A stretch of 64,000 nt of DNA, taken from contig NZ_JAJUWU010000007.1 in the NCBI RefSeq assembly GCF_021390325.1, positions 62,001 to 126,000 on the forward strand, in the 5' to 3' direction. The position numbers and the translations under genes are program-made. Source of the DNA: Jiella avicenniae. Its GTDB lineage: Bacteria; Pseudomonadota; Alphaproteobacteria; Rhizobiales; Rhizobiaceae. How positions within the stretch are numbered: position 1 is the first letter of the stretch; each line of letters opens with the position of its first letter. Under the pieces are notes generated by a model. The model was not told the origin of the DNA and made no database searches. It saw only the letters and a program-made list of their open reading frames with translations. Of this stretch, positions 1 through 8,367 are shown one piece after another.

Positions 1-1
1 G

Positions 2-52
2 AACGAGGCGCTGAAGGGCTTCGTGAGCGAAACTTCAAAGGGACGCCATTGA
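2..52 (+). CDS. C-terminal tail of an unidentified gene (partial, 5' end outside window)
   Basis: An open frame enters from the left edge and ends at a TGA at 50-52, giving the last 16 residues, NEALKGFVSETSKGRH. The fragment is too short to assign a family. It is reported because the frame is open to the edge and the next convincing gene starts only at 399. Another reading is that this is non-coding DNA. Confidence 0.3.
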   Translation, partial: NEALKGFVSETSKGRH

Positions 53-398
53 AGACCTCCGCTCGGGTCAACGGCAGAATGCCGATCTTTCGAGCGTCGT
101 TCGACTCGGATCGATGTCTTTCGCGCAGTCATCGGGGGCATTTTTCGATCGCGCCAGTCCCGAAGATGGCGAGGCTGGCCCGTCGGGGAGATTGCTTCTT
201 GCGCGCTTGCGGAATTTCGAGACCGGCCCGTCCGGCCCTCGCGGAAGACTGCAGCGACGCTTCGCGATCCTGTGGAAAGCCGAACCTGCGGCCGTCATGT
301 GACACCCCGGCGTGCTAGTCTGACCCGCGGTGCCGGTCGCCCTCTGGCAGTCCTCGCGCCGCCCCGCCGAACCTTCGTCCGATCCACCCGAAAGGCAG
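53..398. other. intergenic stretch, nothing recognised
   Basis: About 350 bp before the HerA-type ATPase gene. Short open frames occur on both strands, but they are Arg/Ser/Pro-rich, as expected for chance frames in GC-rich DNA, and lack good ribosome binding sites. No terminator with a T-run or RNA gene was recognised. The promoter of the next gene probably lies here. Confidence 0.4.
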
Positions 399-1976
399 AT
401 GATGACCGTCGCCGTCGATCTCGGCACGACCCAGAACGGGGAGCCGGCCGAACTCGATCTCGAAGAGCTCCTGTCGACGCGCCTGCTCGTCCAGGGCAAT
501 TCCGGCTCCGGCAAGTCGCATCTCCTGCGCCGTCTGCTCGAGCGCAGCGCCGGCCACGTCCAGCAGGCGATCGTCGACCCCGAGGGCGACTTCGTCACGC
601 TGGCCGAGCGCTACGGTCATGTCGTCGTCGACGCCAACCGCACGCCGGCCGAGCTGACGCGCATCGCCGGCCGCATCCGCCAGCATCGCGCCTCCGTCGT
701 CCTCAACCTCGAAGGTCTCGACGCCGAGGTGCAGATGCTGTGTTCGGCGGCCTTCCTCAACGGGCTCTTCGAGGCGGATCGGGCGTTCTGGTTCCCCATG
801 CTGATCGCCGTCGACGAGGCGCATCTCTTCGCGCCCTCGATGTCCGGCGAACATTCCGAAGAGGCGCGCAAGGCCTCGCTCGGGGCGATGACCAACCTGA
901 TGTGCCGCGGCCGCAAGCGGGGGCTCGCCGGCGTCATCGCCACCCAGCGCCTCGCCAAGCTCGCCAAGAACGTCGCGGCGGAAGCCTCCAACTTCCTGAT
1001 GGGCCGGACCTTCCTCGACATCGACATGGCTCGCGCCGCCGACCTCCTCGGCATGGACCGGCGTGCCGCCGAGCGGTTCCGCGATCTCAATACCGGCGAG
1101 TTCGTCGCCCTCGGGCCGGCGCTCTACCGCCGCCCGGTGCCGATCCGGATCGGCACGACCGAGACCCATTCGAAGGCCGGGCGGCCGACGCTGGCGCCGC
1201 TGCCCGAACTCGCGCCGGAAGACCTCGCCGATCTGGTCTTCACCGCGACGCCGGAGGAGCAGGAAGCCGAGCGCCGCCAGTCGCGGCGCCAGACGCCGGG
1301 CTTCCCCCCACCGTCCGCCCCGGCGCGCGTCGAGCCGGCGGATGGGGTGGTGCCGACCCGGGCGATCCTCGAACGGGTCAGCCAGAGCCCCTCGGTCTCC
1401 GAGCCCGTCGAGGACGAGGATCCGCGGTCGGCCGAGGAGCGGGCCGCCGCGGTCGATGCGATCTTTGCCGAAATGCTCGATGATCCGGAAGCCGCCTTCC
1501 GGCCGGTGCCGGTGCTCTATCAGGAATTCCTGACTCACTGCCGGCTGAAGCGGATATCCGGCGCGGCGACCGACATGACGGCCTTCCGCCGCCGCTTGTC
1601 GCTGGCGCGGGCGGGGATCGGCGAGGCCACCGACGACCCCGAATGGCAGGCGGTGATCGAACGCGCCGGCGAGCTGCCGGAAGAGATGCAGGGCGTCTTC
1701 ATGATGCTGGCGAGAGCCGCGCGGGACGAGGCCGAATGCCCCTCGGACGAGGCGCTCGCTCGAGCATACGGCAGCCATTCCCCGTCGCGCGGCCGATTCC
1801 TGCTGTCGTTCATGGACGAACGCGGGCTGATCAAGGCCGACCGGGACTTCCGCGGCAACCGGGTCGTGACGATCGCCGGCACCGACTGGCGGACCAAGCT
1901 GCCGGAGGTGAGGCTCGACAGCATCGACGAGGCGCGGGCGAGAAGGGCGGCCCGGCTGGCGCGGCAGGGCGGCTGA
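399..1976 (+). CDS. HerA/DUF87-type ATP-binding protein
   Basis: A 525-residue P-loop ATPase of the HerA/FtsK-like superfamily (DUF87, COG0433). The Walker A motif GNSGSGKS is at residues 33-40. A Walker B-like segment, MLIAVDEAH, follows about 100 residues later, and then an RGRKRGLAGVIATQR stretch typical of the HerA sensor/arginine region. The C-terminal third is variable and charged. The start is placed at the ATG at 399 because AAAGG lies just upstream; an ATG at 402 is equally possible. Classical HerA works with the nuclease NurA in DNA end processing, but no nurA-like gene is adjacent, so the role here is unknown. Alphaproteobacteria commonly carry this stand-alone form. Confidence 0.85.
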   Translation: MMTVAVDLGTTQNGEPAELDLEELLSTRLLVQGNSGSGKSHLLRRLLERSAGHVQQAIVDPEGDFVTLAERYGHVVVDANRTPAELTRIAGRIRQHRASVVLNLEGLDAEVQMLCSAAFLNGLFEADRAFWFPMLIAVDEAHLFAPSMSGEHSEEARKASLGAMTNLMCRGRKRGLAGVIATQRLAKLAKNVAAEASNFLMGRTFLDIDMARAADLLGMDRRAAERFRDLNTGEFVALGPALYRRPVPIRIGTTETHSKAGRPTLAPLPELAPEDLADLVFTATPEEQEAERRQSRRQTPGFPPPSAPARVEPADGVVPTRAILERVSQSPSVSEPVEDEDPRSAEERAAAVDAIFAEMLDDPEAAFRPVPVLYQEFLTHCRLKRISGAATDMTAFRRRLSLARAGIGEATDDPEWQAVIERAGELPEEMQGVFMMLARAARDEAECPSDEALARAYGSHSPSRGRFLLSFMDERGLIKADRDFRGNRVVTIAGTDWRTKLPEVRLDSIDEARARRAARLARQGG

Positions 1977-1989
1977 GGCCGCTCCGTCC

Positions 1990-2700
1990 TCAGCCCCGGA
2001 AGAGTTTCAGCGTTCCGAGCACGAAGCCGTCGCCGATGACGAGTTCGATCGTGAGATCGAGCGCCACGGCCAGAATGACGGTCGCTCGGGCCGGAAGTTT
2101 CGCCGCAACGAAGAAGCCGGCGAGGACGAACAGCGTGTCGCCGCTCGCATTGAGGATGGAGTCGCCGAAATAGTCCGGCGAGTTGGGCGAGCGGCTGAAG
2201 GTCGCGATGAGGAGCGGGGTATTTTCCATCGCCTCCCAGGCAGCGCTCGAAAGCACCGCGAGAACGGCGCGCTTGGCGAGCGGCCAGCGCGGCGCCATCG
2301 CCGCCACGAAACCGTAGAGCGCCATGCCGAAGATCAGATGGAGGCCGGAGTACCAGTCGGAGAACTGCTGGCTGTTCTGCTCCTGCGTCAACCCGCCGTT
2401 CCAGATCTCGACGGTTCCACAAGGGCAGATCCAGGGGCGACCGAGGATGCGCAGCCACAGGACGAGACCGACAAACACGGCGGTGCCGGCGAACAGGCTG
2501 ACGGCAAGGGAGCGGAAGATCGATGCTTCCTCCGACAACCGGCGCGGCGCGCGGTGCCGCCCATCGATGGACCGCACCGGCCCCGGACGAGGGATCGGCT
2601 CGCTGGTGGCCGCAAGGGAAATGTCGTCGGTAGGAACGGACAAGGTCGGTGGCTGGAGCGGCAGAGCGGAAGGGATGAGAATGGCGCCCACGAGAGGCAT
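1990..2700 (-). CDS. DUF2585 (UPF0314) membrane protein
   Basis: A 236-residue protein matching the DUF2585/UPF0314 family of alphaproteobacterial membrane proteins. The diagnostic stretch is GRPWICPCGTVEIWNG, followed by an NSQQFSDWYSGLH segment. Several hydrophobic segments fit three or four membrane spans, after a roughly 60-residue Pro/Arg-rich N-terminus that is probably cytosolic. Function is unknown. It converges with the HerA-type gene and is divergent from crtX, from which it is separated by only about 60 bp, so the two share a short promoter region. The last hydrophobic segment ends close to the C-terminus. The family call is firm; a biochemical role cannot be given. Confidence 0.85.
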   Translation of the reverse strand: MPLVGAILIPSALPLQPPTLSVPTDDISLAATSEPIPRPGPVRSIDGRHRAPRRLSEEASIFRSLAVSLFAGTAVFVGLVLWLRILGRPWICPCGTVEIWNGGLTQEQNSQQFSDWYSGLHLIFGMALYGFVAAMAPRWPLAKRAVLAVLSSAAWEAMENTPLLIATFSRSPNSPDYFGDSILNASGDTLFVLAGFFVAAKLPARATVILAVALDLTIELVIGDGFVLGTLKLFRG

Positions 2701-2762
2701 CGCCTAAGGATGAGCTTCCGTCCAGGCGTTTCAAGCCATGTCCGTCCCCAACTTCGTGCCCG

Positions 2763-4055
2763 ATGACCGAAATCGCCGTCGTCTGCCCGCCCTATTACAG
2801 CCATCTGCGCCTCTTCGAAGCCCTGGCGGAAGAGTTGCGAGGCCGCGGCCATGGCGTTCACTTCATCGTCAATGCCGGCGCAGCCGGGATGATCACTGCC
2901 GGCGGCGAGGGGATCTTCGTCCACGAGGTCGGCCGGCGATCGCGCCATGATCTCGACCGGTTGATCACCCGCGCGGCCGGCGGCGGTACGCCCCTGTCGG
3001 TGCTGAGGACGGTGCGCGACGCTGCAAGGCTGACGGAGGATCTCTGCCGCGAGGCTCCGGCGCTGTGCCGCGATCTGCGGATCGGGGCGATGGTCGGTGA
3101 TCAGATGGAACCGGCCGCCGGCCTGATTGCCCGCCATCTCGGCCTGCCATTCGTCTCGGTCGCCTCGGCGCTGCCTGTTCATGACGATCCGACGGTGCCG
3201 CTGCCTTTCCTCGGCTGGCCCTACGATCCGAGCGAGGCGGGGCTGAAGCGCAACAGGGGCGGGGTGACGGTGGCCGGGCTGCTGCTGGCCCGGCAGAGGA
3301 AGACGATCGCCCGATGGGCCGATGAATTCGATCTGCCGAACCTCGCGACGCTCGCCGGTTGCCTGTCCACCACCTGCCAGATCAGCCAGCTCACCTGGAG
3401 CTTCGACTTCCCGCGCGAGCCCTCGCCGATCCGCCATGCCGTCGGGCCGATCCGCCGCCGAGGCCGCGACGAGGCGGCGCCGGCGATCCGGCGCGATCCC
3501 GGTCGCCCTCTCGTCTTCGCCTCCTTCGGCACGTTGCAGGGGCATCGGCTGCGGCTGTTCCGCAGGATCGCCAGGGCCTGCGAGCGCATCGGCGCGGACT
3601 GCGTCGTCGCCCATTGCGGCGGGTTGACGGAAGCCGAGGCATCGACGATCGGCGCCCGCCACGTCACCGATTTCGTGCCGCAGCGCGCGATGCTCGCCGA
3701 AGCCGACCTCTGCGTCACCCATGCGGGGATGAACACCGTCCTCGACGCGCTGGAGGCGGGAACGCCCATGCTGGCAATCCCGATGGCCTTCGACCAGCCG
3801 GGCGTCGCCGCCCGCATCGTCCATCACGGTGTCGGCGAGAGGCTCACGCGCGGCCATTTGTCCACGCGATCCATCGCCACTCGTCTTGAGCGATTGCTGG
3901 GAACGTCTAGTTTCACTGACAATGCATCGCGCATCGGGCGCGACATTCAAGGGTCTGGCGGAGCGAAGTTGGCGGGAGACATCATCGAGCGGGCATTGGC
4001 AGCGTCTGGCGACTTCGAGCGACCGGCCGGACGGGACGGCCATGGCCCGACCTGA
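2763..4055 (+). CDS. crtX: zeaxanthin glucosyltransferase CrtX
   Basis: A 430-residue GT1-family glycosyltransferase. CrtX enzymes transfer glucose from UDP-glucose to the hydroxyls of zeaxanthin, giving mono- and diglucosides. The N-terminal acceptor half begins with VVCPPYYSHLRLFEALAEEL. The C-terminal donor-binding half carries THAGMNTVLDALEAGTP and then IPMAFDQPGVAARI, close to the UDP-sugar signature of known CrtX proteins. It is the first gene of crtX-crtY-crtI-crtB and overlaps crtY by 14 bp. No strong Shine-Dalgarno sequence is visible before the ATG. The carotenoid context makes CrtX far more likely than a macrolide-type glycosyltransferase. Confidence 0.93.
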   Translation: MTEIAVVCPPYYSHLRLFEALAEELRGRGHGVHFIVNAGAAGMITAGGEGIFVHEVGRRSRHDLDRLITRAAGGGTPLSVLRTVRDAARLTEDLCREAPALCRDLRIGAMVGDQMEPAAGLIARHLGLPFVSVASALPVHDDPTVPLPFLGWPYDPSEAGLKRNRGGVTVAGLLLARQRKTIARWADEFDLPNLATLAGCLSTTCQISQLTWSFDFPREPSPIRHAVGPIRRRGRDEAAPAIRRDPGRPLVFASFGTLQGHRLRLFRRIARACERIGADCVVAHCGGLTEAEASTIGARHVTDFVPQRAMLAEADLCVTHAGMNTVLDALEAGTPMLAIPMAFDQPGVAARIVHHGVGERLTRGHLSTRSIATRLERLLGTSSFTDNASRIGRDIQGSGGAKLAGDIIERALAASGDFERPAGRDGHGPT

Positions 4056-5214
4056 ACGCCTCGACATCGCGCTCGTCGGAGGTGGGCTCGCCAACGGCCT
4101 CATCGCTTGGCGTCTGTCGGAGCTGCGGCCGGATCTCAGCTTCCGGCTGATCGAGGCGGGGCCGGACGTCGGCGGCAACCATACCTGGTCGTTTCACCAG
4201 GGCGACCTGACGGCGAGCGAACACGGCTGGATGGCACCGTTCGTGACCTATCGCTGGAGCGACAACGAGGTACGGTTTCCCAACCGGCGCAAACGCCTCG
4301 GCACCGGCTATTGCAGCGTCTCCTCGGAGCGGTTTCGGGACTTGCTGACGGGGCGGCTCGGGGAGCGGATCCTCTGCAATGCGCCCGCGCGGGCCGTGAC
4401 GCCGACGCGTGTCGTTCTCCAGGACGGCGCCGAGATCGAGGCCTCATGCGTCGTCGACGGGCGCGGACACGCGCCGAGCCGGCACATGCGGCTCGGCTTC
4501 CAGAAATTCCTCGGCCAGGAGATCGAGATGACGGCGGCCCACGGGGTGGACCGGCCGGTGATCATGGACGCGACGGTGCCGCAGTCGGACGGCTACCGCT
4601 TCGTCTATCTCCTGCCGCTGACGGCGACGCGGCTGTTGATCGAGGATACCTACTATGCCGACGGAGCCGATCTCGATCGCGCGCGTCTCGCCGCCTCGAT
4701 CCGGCAATACATGAACGACCACGGCTGGACGGCCGGAGAGATCGTCCGGGAGGAGGAGGGCATCCTGCCGATCGCCATCGACGGCGACATCGAGGCATTC
4801 TGGGACGAGAAGGCGGGCGTCGCCGCGTCCGGCCTCGCAGCCGGGCTGTTTCACCCGACGACCGGCTATTCGCTGCCGGACGCGGTGAAGCTCGCCGACC
4901 GGCTGGCCCGGCTGCCGGATCTCGGCGCGGCCGCCGTCTACGCCGAGACGCGCGCCCACTCCGTCTCGACCTGGAAGGAGCGCGGCTTCTTCCGCATGCT
5001 CAATCGGCTTCTCTACTTCGCCGGCGACGCCTCGCAGCGCTACCGCATCCTCGAACATTTCTACCGGCTCGACGCGCCGCTGGTCGCGCGGTTCTATGCC
5101 GCCCGGCTGAAGACGCGGGACAAGCTGCGCATCCTCACCGGCAAGCCGCCCGTTCCCTTCGGCAGCGCCATTCGCGTCCTGGCCCGCCACCGGCTGACGG
5201 GAGATCTCGCATGA
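4042..5214 (+). CDS. crtY: lycopene beta-cyclase CrtY
   Basis: A 390-residue lycopene beta-cyclase that closes both ends of lycopene into beta-ionone rings to give beta-carotene. The N-terminal dinucleotide-binding motif is DIALVGGGLANGLIAWRL. NHTWSFH, VVDGRG, LLIEDTYY and PTTGYSLPDAV are hallmarks of the CrtY family. The start is the ATG at 4042, which gives the family's usual length and overlaps the end of crtX by 14 bp; in-frame codons further upstream lie inside crtX. Its stop overlaps the crtI start as ATGA, indicating translational coupling. Confidence 0.96.
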   Translation: MARPERLDIALVGGGLANGLIAWRLSELRPDLSFRLIEAGPDVGGNHTWSFHQGDLTASEHGWMAPFVTYRWSDNEVRFPNRRKRLGTGYCSVSSERFRDLLTGRLGERILCNAPARAVTPTRVVLQDGAEIEASCVVDGRGHAPSRHMRLGFQKFLGQEIEMTAAHGVDRPVIMDATVPQSDGYRFVYLLPLTATRLLIEDTYYADGADLDRARLAASIRQYMNDHGWTAGEIVREEEGILPIAIDGDIEAFWDEKAGVAASGLAAGLFHPTTGYSLPDAVKLADRLARLPDLGAAAVYAETRAHSVSTWKERGFFRMLNRLLYFAGDASQRYRILEHFYRLDAPLVARFYAARLKTRDKLRILTGKPPVPFGSAIRVLARHRLTGDLA

Positions 5215-6737
5215 GCGCCGCGACCGACGTCAGGGGAGCGGAGACGGCGGCTGGCGGGCGCCGGGCCGTGGTCGTCGGCGCAGGGTTCGGCGGCCTCGCG
5301 CTCGCCATCCGCCTGCAGGCTGCGGGCATCGAGACGGTCCTCGTCGAGAAGCGCGACAAGCCCGGTGGCCGGGCCTACGTCTATCAGGATGCCGGCTACA
5401 CCTTCGACGCCGGGCCGACGGTGATCACCGACCCGACGGCGCTCGAAGAGCTGTTCTCCGCGGCCGGCCGCAGGATGGCCGACTATGTCGAGCTCCTACC
5501 GGTCTCGCCCTTCTACCGGCTCTGCTGGGAAGACGGCCGCTCCTTCGACTACGTCAACGACCAGGCCGAACTCGACCGGCAGATCCGCGACTTCGAGCCG
5601 GCCGACGTCGAAGGCTATCGCCGCTTCCTGGCCTATTCGAAAGACGTGTTCCGGGAGGGCTACGAGAAGCTCGGCACCGTGCCCTTCCTCAATTTCCGCG
5701 ACATGGTCCGCGCCGGACCGCAACTGGCGCGGCTGCAGGCCTGGCGCAGCGTCTATTCCAAGGTCGCCGACTTCATCAAGGACGAGCATCTGCGCCAGAC
5801 CTTCTCTTTCCACTCGCTGCTGGTCGGCGGCAATCCGTTCGCCACCTCCTCGATCTACGCCCTCATCCACGCGCTCGAACGGGAATGGGGTGTCTGGTTC
5901 GCGCGCGGCGGCACCGGGGCGCTGGTCAACGGGCTCGTAAAGCTCTTCACCGACATCGGCGGGCGGATCGAACTCTCCGCCGAGGTCGCCGAGATCGAGA
6001 TGGCGGGCGGCCTCGCCCGCGCCGTGCGGCTGAAGGACGGGCGCCGGTTCGCGGCCGACATGGTCGCATCGAATGCCGACGTCGTTCACACTTACGGCCG
6101 GCTGCTCGGCGCCAGCGCCCGCGGCGCATCGCAGGCCAGGCGGCTGGCGAAGAAGCGCTTTTCCATGTCGCTCTTCGTCATCTATTTCGGGCTTAAGACC
6201 CACCGGCCGGACATCCGCCACCACACCGTCTGCTTCGGCGCGCGCTATCGCGAGCTGATCTCCGAGATCTTCAACGGCCGGGACCTGCCCGGCGACTTCT
6301 CGCTCTATCTGCACAACCCTTGCGTCACCGACCCCTCGCTGGCGCCGGACGGGGCCGGCGCCTTCTACGTCCTGTCGCCGGTGCCGCATCTCGGCAATGC
6401 CGACATCGACTGGGAAAAGGAGGGACCGGTCTATCGCGACAGGATCCTCGCCTATCTGGAGGAGCGTTACATTCCCGGCCTTCGGGGCGATCTCGCCACC
6501 TGCCGGATCTTCACCCCGGCCGACTTCAAGTCGGAGCTGAACGCCCATCTCGGCTCGGCCTTCTCGCTCGATCCGGTGCTCACCCAGAGCGCCTGGTTCC
6601 GGCCCCACAACCGCGACGACGAGATTGCGAACCTCTATTTCGTCGGCGCGGGGACGCATCCCGGCGCCGGCGTGCCCGGGGTCGTCGGCTCGGCCAAGGC
6701 GACGGCCGGCCTGATGATCGCGGATGGTGCGGGCTGA
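5211..6737 (+). CDS. crtI: phytoene desaturase CrtI
   Basis: A 508-residue FAD-dependent phytoene desaturase of the bacterial CrtI type, converting phytoene to lycopene. The N-terminal Rossmann motif VVVGAGFGGLALAIRL is followed by EKRDKPGGRAY and GYTFDAGPTVITDP. The C-terminal bacterial-phytoene-dehydrogenase signature includes FVGAGTHPGAGVPGVV near residue 480. The start is the ATG at 5211, overlapping the crtY stop; a much longer upstream extension of the frame runs antiparallel to no known domain and was discarded. It overlaps crtB by 14 bp. Confidence 0.97.
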   Translation: MSAATDVRGAETAAGGRRAVVVGAGFGGLALAIRLQAAGIETVLVEKRDKPGGRAYVYQDAGYTFDAGPTVITDPTALEELFSAAGRRMADYVELLPVSPFYRLCWEDGRSFDYVNDQAELDRQIRDFEPADVEGYRRFLAYSKDVFREGYEKLGTVPFLNFRDMVRAGPQLARLQAWRSVYSKVADFIKDEHLRQTFSFHSLLVGGNPFATSSIYALIHALEREWGVWFARGGTGALVNGLVKLFTDIGGRIELSAEVAEIEMAGGLARAVRLKDGRRFAADMVASNADVVHTYGRLLGASARGASQARRLAKKRFSMSLFVIYFGLKTHRPDIRHHTVCFGARYRELISEIFNGRDLPGDFSLYLHNPCVTDPSLAPDGAGAFYVLSPVPHLGNADIDWEKEGPVYRDRILAYLEERYIPGLRGDLATCRIFTPADFKSELNAHLGSAFSLDPVLTQSAWFRPHNRDDEIANLYFVGAGTHPGAGVPGVVGSAKATAGLMIADGAG

Positions 6738-7767
6738 GGCGATGTCGATTGCCAGCGAACCGATGCCGCCGCCGCTCGCCCGCACCGACAGAGCCGAACT
6801 CGCCGCCCTTGCCGAGGACACGATCGCCAGGGGCTCCAAGAGCTTTGCGGCGGCGGCCAAGCTCTTCGCGCCCGAGGTCCGCGAGAGCGCCATGATGCTC
6901 TATGCGTGGTGCCGGCACTGCGACGACGTCATCGATGGCCAGCATCTCGGCCTCTCCAGGCGGCCCGCCGTCGAAGAGCCGGAGCCGATGCAGCGGCTGA
7001 ACCATCTCCTCGTCGAAACCCTGCGGGCCCTCGACGGCGAGGAAGCGGTGGATCCCCCGTTCCTGTCGATGGCCGAAGTCGCCCGTCGGCACCGCCTGCC
7101 GACGCGGCTCTTCGTCGAGCATCTCGAAGGCTACCGCATGGACGTCGGCGATGAGCATTACGAGACGATCGAGGACACGCTGTCCTACTGCTATCGCGTC
7201 GCCGGCGTCGTCGGGGTGATGATGGCGACGATCATGGGGGCGAAGGGCGAGCGGACGCTGGACCGGGCGAGCGATCTCGGCATGGCCTTCCAGCTCACCA
7301 ACATCGCCCGCGACATCGTCGAGGACGCCCGCAACGGCCGCGTCTACGTTCCTGCCGCATGGCTCGCCGAAGCGCGGCTGGAGGCAAAGGACCTCACGGA
7401 TCCTGCCAGGCGCGAAGAGGTCGCGGCCCTGGCGGGGCGGCTGGTCGATTTCGCCGAGCCCTATTATCGCTCGGCCTTCGTCGGCTTGAGCGCGCTTCCC
7501 GCCCGGTCGGCCTGGGCGGTGGCGACGGCGCACGGCGTCTATCGGCAGATCGGCCTCGACATCAGGGCGCGGGGTGCCGGCGCCTACGGCCAGCGGGTCT
7601 CGACCAGCCGGGCGGCGAAGCTGCGCCATGTCGGTCTCGGCGCCCTCAAGGTCGCCGCGACGCGCATTCCCTGGCCGGTCGGGCGCTCGCCGAAGCTCTG
7701 GACGCGACCGCGCGGGGGACCGACCGGTGCCGAGCGGAGCTCAGGAGACCGACGCACGCGTCTCTGA
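6724..7767 (+). CDS. crtB: 15-cis-phytoene synthase CrtB
   Basis: A 347-residue squalene/phytoene synthase that condenses two GGPP molecules to phytoene, the first committed carotenoid step. The two Asp-rich Mg-diphosphate motifs are visible: CRHCDDVIDG near the N-terminus and NIARDIVEDARNGRVYVP in the middle. The ATG at 6724 gives a 14-bp overlap with crtI, the same size as the crtX/crtY overlap; an alternative ATG at 6742 lies just after the crtI stop. The 3' end overlaps the 3' end of the opposing crtZ gene by 27 bp, a tail-to-tail arrangement. Confidence 0.96.
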   Translation: MVRAEAMSIASEPMPPPLARTDRAELAALAEDTIARGSKSFAAAAKLFAPEVRESAMMLYAWCRHCDDVIDGQHLGLSRRPAVEEPEPMQRLNHLLVETLRALDGEEAVDPPFLSMAEVARRHRLPTRLFVEHLEGYRMDVGDEHYETIEDTLSYCYRVAGVVGVMMATIMGAKGERTLDRASDLGMAFQLTNIARDIVEDARNGRVYVPAAWLAEARLEAKDLTDPARREEVAALAGRLVDFAEPYYRSAFVGLSALPARSAWAVATAHGVYRQIGLDIRARGAGAYGQRVSTSRAAKLRHVGLGALKVAATRIPWPVGRSPKLWTRPRGGPTGAERSSGDRRTRL

Positions 7768-8277
7768 CGGCTCGGCCTTCTGCGCCTGCCGCTCGGCCGC
7801 GACCGTTCCGCGGCGCCGCAGCTCCGAGGAGAGTTGCTCCACCGGCGGCGCGTAGAGGAACCCGAAGGAGACGCAGCCCTGCTTGCCCTCGACGGCGTGA
7901 TGCAGCCGGTGCGCCTGGACGAGCCGCTTGGCATAACCCTTGTGCGGAATGTGCCGGAACGGCCAGCGCTGATGAACGAGACCGTCGTGGACGACGAAAT
8001 AGAAGACGCCGTACATGGTGATCCCGACCGCGACGGCGAACACCACCGGATGGCCGTTGGAGCCGACGACGAAGAGGGCGATGGCGAGAACCGAGAACAC
8101 CACGGCGTAAAGATCGTTCTTTTCGAACACGCCCTCGGTCTCTTCGTGATGGGACTTGTGCCACCCCCAGCCGAAGCCGTGCATGATGTATTTGTGCGCC
8201 GCCCAGGCGACGCCCTCCATGATCAGCAAGACGACGAGCGCCACTGCCGCGAGGCCGAGAAATTCGATCGTCGTCAT
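7741..8277 (-). CDS. crtZ: beta-carotene hydroxylase CrtZ
   Basis: A 178-residue non-haem di-iron membrane hydroxylase that adds 3- and 3'-hydroxyls to beta-carotene, giving zeaxanthin. Histidine clusters of the fatty-acid-hydroxylase superfamily are present: HKYIMHGFGWGWHKSHH, VHDGLVHQRW and AHRLHHAVEG. Hydrophobic segments flank them. The start is the ATG at 8277, preceded by GGAGAAGG; an upstream in-frame ATG at 8289 would place this Shine-Dalgarno inside the gene. It follows crtE by about 90 bp on the same strand, probably as one transcript, and runs tail-to-tail into crtB. Confidence 0.95.
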   Translation of the reverse strand: MTTIEFLGLAAVALVVLLIMEGVAWAAHKYIMHGFGWGWHKSHHEETEGVFEKNDLYAVVFSVLAIALFVVGSNGHPVVFAVAVGITMYGVFYFVVHDGLVHQRWPFRHIPHKGYAKRLVQAHRLHHAVEGKQGCVSFGFLYAPPVEQLSSELRRRGTVAAERQAQKAEPSETRASVS

Positions 8278-8367
8278 CACCTTCTCCATCGCCGGCGGAT
8301 CGTCTGTCGCGCCGTCCTCCGCACGCCCGCGCCCTTGGCGTGGTGTCGCCGCGGCGCCGCGTCCGGC

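Noticed and set aside
2388-4178. Long minus-strand open frame (596 codons) opposite crtX
   Set aside because: It is antisense to a clear glycosyltransferase gene, is rich in Arg, Ala and Gly with no family motif, and long antisense frames are expected in DNA of this base composition.
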